Under the pieces are notes generated by a model, which ran no database searches, was not told the origin of the DNA, and saw only the letters and a program-made list of their open reading frames with translations. Positions 4,181 through 6,561 of a DNA stretch of 6,561 nucleotides are shown in pieces; the stretch's first letter is position 1, and the number at the start of each line of letters is the position of its first letter. Made by a program: the position numbers and the translations under genes. Location: NCBI GenBank assembly GCA_003641465.1, contig QNAJ01000084.1, forward strand, positions 1 to 6,561, in the 5' to 3' direction. Source of the DNA: Verrucomicrobiota bacterium (GTDB taxonomy: Bacteria > Verrucomicrobiota > Kiritimatiellia > B70-G9).

Positions 4181-6107
4181 ATGAACCACGGAAGCAGATC
4201 CGGGAAACTTTCAGCGATATGACCTGTCCCGGGGTGAATACGAGCCCGACTTCCGCTATACCCTGCGTGTCGAGAATGCCGTTGCCCCTCTGGTTACCGT
4301 ACGCGGTGTTCTTTTCCAGCTCGCACAGGCGGAAGACATAGCTGTGACGGCCGGGCGGCACAGTGACAGGAAAAGAGATGTATGCCTCGCCGTCAGCACC
4401 TTTGACTCCGGCGTACGAGTCTGCATCGGGCGGGCCATGACCCGTCTCATTGACGAAAAAGCGCAGCTCAACGGACCGCGATGCTTCCAGGTCAATGATC
4501 ACGCGTTGGGCTCCGGCCAGCTTGCCCGCCGCGGTCTCTTGCGGGGATTGTTCGGGTATTATGCTCACTCCGCAACCCCATCCGCCGCCTGAATTCCCTT
4601 GGAGCACGAGAATTCCGTCCTCGGCACGGGCATCCAGGTACGTATCCGCATCCGTTGTGTCTCCCCAGGTAAAGACTCGCCAGGCAGCGGGATTGGAGAA
4701 TTCCACAGCTCGGAATCCCGCGGGCGGTTCCGGGGGGACACACGCGGTTGGAAAGTCGTCCAGGACCGCCGGGTGCGCACGTCCCGGTCGCACCGCCCGT
4801 GCATGGATACGGTCTGCCTCACGATTTACGCGGGAAATGGTCCGCAGGAGCTTTACGTAGGGACGATCAAATATGTCCACCAGTCCGTAGTTGGAGTTCT
4901 CGCCGTCGAAAGAGCGTCCGGCCGGAGGTTCATCAAAATACTGGAACCACTCATAGCCGACAACGTAGGGCTTCTTCATAAGCGCCGTCACAAATGCCTC
5001 GAAATTTTCGGCTCTCTTCTGCTGGGTAGGCACCGTCACTGCAGCGCCACGTGTATTCGGGCAGCCGGATGAATTCTCCTTTGCGCGCCAGGAGAACTCG
5101 GAAATTATCAGCGGCCGCCTGATTTGGGAAACAAGAGTGTCCAGATAGACCGGGTCGGGTTGCCCGGAGGCATCATAATAGTTGAGGCTGACAACATCGC
5201 AGTAGCGGGCGCAGGCTCTGATTACAGGCAACGGCGCACGCCGCGCGAAACGCGATCCCAGTATCAGGTGATGGGGATCGAACTTGCGTATGGCTTTCCG
5301 GCACATGGAGTAGTAGCGGTCGGCCACTATCCCGCACCAGGCGCGCTCCGCATCCCGGAAGTCAGGTGAACGCGGAACTGCGTCGCGTACGTGGAGAAGC
5401 TCGTCAAAGTTTTCGGCGGATGTACTGAAATCCTCTAGGAAGGCATCGAAGGATTCGTAAAAGTCCCGGAGAAACCTGACCACACGGCGCTTGCCGGGGG
5501 CACCCGGGCCAAGCTGGAGATACCTTACCAGCAGACCGTCTTTCGGATTGGTGGGCCAGGCTTTCTCACCATACCATGGCAGCTCGTTGTTGACATAGTA
5601 TCCCACCAGCGTGCTGTTGGTGGCGTGACGGCGCAGCTTGGCGCGGGCTATCCGCATAACCGTCTCGCGGTATTGCCGGGAGAAGACATCCACCAGGCGA
5701 TTTCTTGCGTCGGGCCCCTGAAGGTCGATAACCACGGTATAGAAGAAATCGGTTCGCCCGTACAGTGAAGGATGGCTCCACGCGGATACGGTATTGAATC
5801 CCCAGCACCGGAGGCGGCAGAGCGTATCGAAGCGCCATTTCGAGTACTGGCCCTTGTACCGGCTGATCGCATTGTAGCCCTGATCATTTTCAGGTGCGGA
5901 GAAGTCCTGTGGCAGGACGCAGCACACCCCCCTTACCACAAAGGGCCGGCCTTGGTAGAAGAAATACCAGCTTCCGCCTTTCTTGCGGACTGTCACCACG
6001 GAAGGACGTCTCCAGCCGCGCACCGGCGGTCTGAGCGAACTGCATCCGTCAAGAAAGGCCATGGTCAGTACAGCCACTCCCACACGAAAAAATGCCACAT
6101 TTCTCAT
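4179..6107 (-). CDS. Predicted lipoprotein, clan-A glycoside hydrolase resembling beta-agarases
   Basis: A 642-residue protein with an export signal: basic start, hydrophobic run VGVAVLTMAFL, then LDGC with Cys22 as the probable lipidated residue. Asp at -2 of that lipobox is unusual. Residues about 45-435 look like a TIM-barrel glycoside hydrolase of clan A, close in style to agarase-like families such as GH50/GH86. GKPF-like GRPFVVRGV is at 53-61, WGFNTVSAWS at 102-111, GYYVNNELPW at 169-178 with probable acid/base Glu175, and IISEFSWRAK at 334-343 with probable nucleophile Glu337. FQYFDEPPAGRSFDGENSNYG (388 onward) follows as in that group. From about 448 (VLDDF) to the end lies a beta-rich region that may be a CIA30/CBM11-like jelly-roll (inference). 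The protein probably sits on the outer membrane or periplasmic face and cleaves a polysaccharide or glycoside, with the exact substrate unknown. The ATG at 6107 lacks an obvious SD. The DEDDh exonuclease gene follows, translationally coupled. Confidence 0.8.
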   Translation of the reverse strand: MRNVAFFRVGVAVLTMAFLDGCSSLRPPVRGWRRPSVVTVRKKGGSWYFFYQGRPFVVRGVCCVLPQDFSAPENDQGYNAISRYKGQYSKWRFDTLCRLRCWGFNTVSAWSHPSLYGRTDFFYTVVIDLQGPDARNRLVDVFSRQYRETVMRIARAKLRRHATNSTLVGYYVNNELPWYGEKAWPTNPKDGLLVRYLQLGPGAPGKRRVVRFLRDFYESFDAFLEDFSTSAENFDELLHVRDAVPRSPDFRDAERAWCGIVADRYYSMCRKAIRKFDPHHLILGSRFARRAPLPVIRACARYCDVVSLNYYDASGQPDPVYLDTLVSQIRRPLIISEFSWRAKENSSGCPNTRGAAVTVPTQQKRAENFEAFVTALMKKPYVVGYEWFQYFDEPPAGRSFDGENSNYGLVDIFDRPYVKLLRTISRVNREADRIHARAVRPGRAHPAVLDDFPTACVPPEPPAGFRAVEFSNPAAWRVFTWGDTTDADTYLDARAEDGILVLQGNSGGGWGCGVSIIPEQSPQETAAGKLAGAQRVIIDLEASRSVELRFFVNETGHGPPDADSYAGVKGADGEAYISFPVTVPPGRHSYVFRLCELEKNTAYGNQRGNGILDTQGIAEVGLVFTPGQVISLKVSRICFRGS

Positions 6108-6156
6108 TTTCGAAGCATTTCTTGTGCTTTTGACCGCTTTCAGGATGTGGAGGCAT

Positions 6157-6185
6157 GTAATACCCCACGAAAGTCCTTGTGTCTA
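6157..6185 (-). promoter_or_regulatory. Sigma-70-like promoter for the lipoprotein-exonuclease unit
   Basis: Minus strand TAGACA (6185-6180), 5/6 to TTGACA, then a 17-base spacer, then TATTAC (6162-6157), 4/6 to TATAAT. Start would lie near 6150, leaving a leader of roughly 43 bases before the ATG at 6107. It is the best housekeeping-type promoter I saw in the 272-base gap after thrC. Confidence 0.5.
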
Positions 6186-6308
6186 TAGTGAACTTGAGGG
6201 CCTCGTCGTGCCGCAGGTCGTGCGCCCACCGCGTTTCCTGCGATACGGAGCTTCGGAAGGGATCTCTTTGGGCAGCAGACCTCTTCCTGGTCTTCTTTCC
6301 CGTCGCCC

Positions 6309-6334
6309 ATCTCGGAGTTTCGAAAGTCCGAGAT
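6309..6334. repeat. 26-bp palindrome between thrC and the lipoprotein gene
   Basis: ATCTCGGA (6309-6316) pairs with TCCGAGAT (6327-6334). Inside is a single G/G mismatch and then the perfect palindrome TTTCGAAA. It lies 45 bases past the thrC stop. No T-run follows on either strand, so it is not a standard intrinsic terminator. It could be a factor-binding operator, a 3' stabilising hairpin of the thrC mRNA, or a terminator working without a U-tract. Confidence 0.45.
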
Positions 6335-6379
6335 TGAATCTGGAGGATGGGGGGCAGGGGAAATCCTTAGGGACAGGAA

Positions 6380-6561
6380 TCAGCGGGCGTGGGAGGAGAT
6401 GTAGTTGCGGATGGCCTGCTCTTCCGCGGGAAGAACCTCACAGCGGGTAGGCTTTCCCTTGAGCGCTTCTACCGCCGGATGGCGGGCGATATCGCGTCCC
6501 ACTGCCTCAAAGACCGCTTCGGGAAACTTGGCCGGGTGGGCAGTGGCCAGGCAGATCATGG
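6380..6561 (-). CDS. thrC: Threonine synthase, C-terminal end (partial)
   Basis: The last 59 codons of a gene running off the right edge, read as MICLATAHPAKFPEAVFEAV to the stop TGA at 6382-6380. The segment LATAHPAKFPEAV is a hallmark of the C-terminus of the PLP-dependent threonine synthases, which convert O-phospho-L-homoserine to L-threonine in the cytoplasm. The remaining tail ends NYISSHAR. The PLP lysine and start codon are outside the window, so intactness cannot be judged. The 272 bases to the next gene, including a palindrome and a promoter candidate, suggest that it belongs to a separate transcription unit. Short length of the visible part is the only reason for caution. Confidence 0.85.
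   Translation of the reverse strand, partial: MICLATAHPAKFPEAVFEAVGRDIARHPAVEALKGKPTRCEVLPAEEQAIRNYISSHAR

Noticed and set aside
4166..4189. GTG at 4189 as the start of the exonuclease
   Set aside because: It lies upstream of the AAGGAG SD and within the preceding gene. The GTG at 4168 is correctly spaced from that SD.
6140..6310. Minus-strand open frame of 56 codons in the thrC-lipoprotein gap
   Set aside because: No SD precedes its ATG, the start lies inside the palindrome, the product is Arg-rich without a motif, and it overlaps the best promoter candidate.
5983..6450. Plus-strand open frame of 155 codons
   Set aside because: It overlaps the start of the lipoprotein gene and the end of thrC in antisense. 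It has no SD or recognisable motif.

Overview
All genes in this window lie on the minus strand. It is a compact, moderately GC-rich bacterial segment with strong Shine-Dalgarno (SD) sites, a lipoprotein signal and a sigma-54-type promoter. That suggests a Gram-negative bacterium, perhaps of the PVC group or a deltaproteobacterium-like lineage. The taxonomic placement is a low-confidence inference. In transcription order (right to left) the layout is as follows.

(1) 6561-6380: the last 59 codons of a threonine synthase (thrC), cut by the window edge. It is followed by a 272-base gap holding a 26-base palindrome and a sigma-70-like promoter. (2) 6107-3452: a two-gene unit. The first gene encodes a 642-residue predicted lipoprotein with a clan-A (TIM-barrel) glycoside-hydrolase domain resembling beta-agarases and a C-terminal jelly-roll-like region. 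The second encodes a DEDDh exonuclease of the DNA polymerase III epsilon type. Its GTG start lies 10 bases past the upstream stop, with the SD overlapping that stop, and it carries an unusual hydrophobic, signal-like N-terminus. (3) 3361-2548: a tRNA-Pro(CGG) with encoded CCA, whose 3' end is only 20 bases from the start of a rhomboid intramembrane serine protease. (4) 2520-1681: a membrane-anchored ClpP/SppA-fold serine protease of the SDH_sah type, 27 bases after the rhomboid gene.

(5) 1680-1: a control region with a near-consensus sigma-54 (-24/-12) promoter and, about 90-150 bases upstream of its predicted start, two inverted copies of an 8-base word that could be enhancer-binding-protein sites. 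It is followed by three tandem, non-identical Hsp20 small heat-shock proteins, each with a strong SD. A 12-base-pair GC hairpin without a U-tract follows. Then comes the start of another gene, of which only seven codons are visible, with the same SD and spacing.

The left half reads as a proteostasis neighbourhood: two membrane-associated proteases and three ATP-independent holdase chaperones, the chaperones apparently under activator-dependent sigma-54 control. I found no CRISPR array, transposase, integrase or toxin-antitoxin pair. The least ordinary features are the sigma-54/UAS arrangement, the tRNA-rhomboid juxtaposition, and the possibly exported exonuclease coupled to a lipoprotein glycoside hydrolase.
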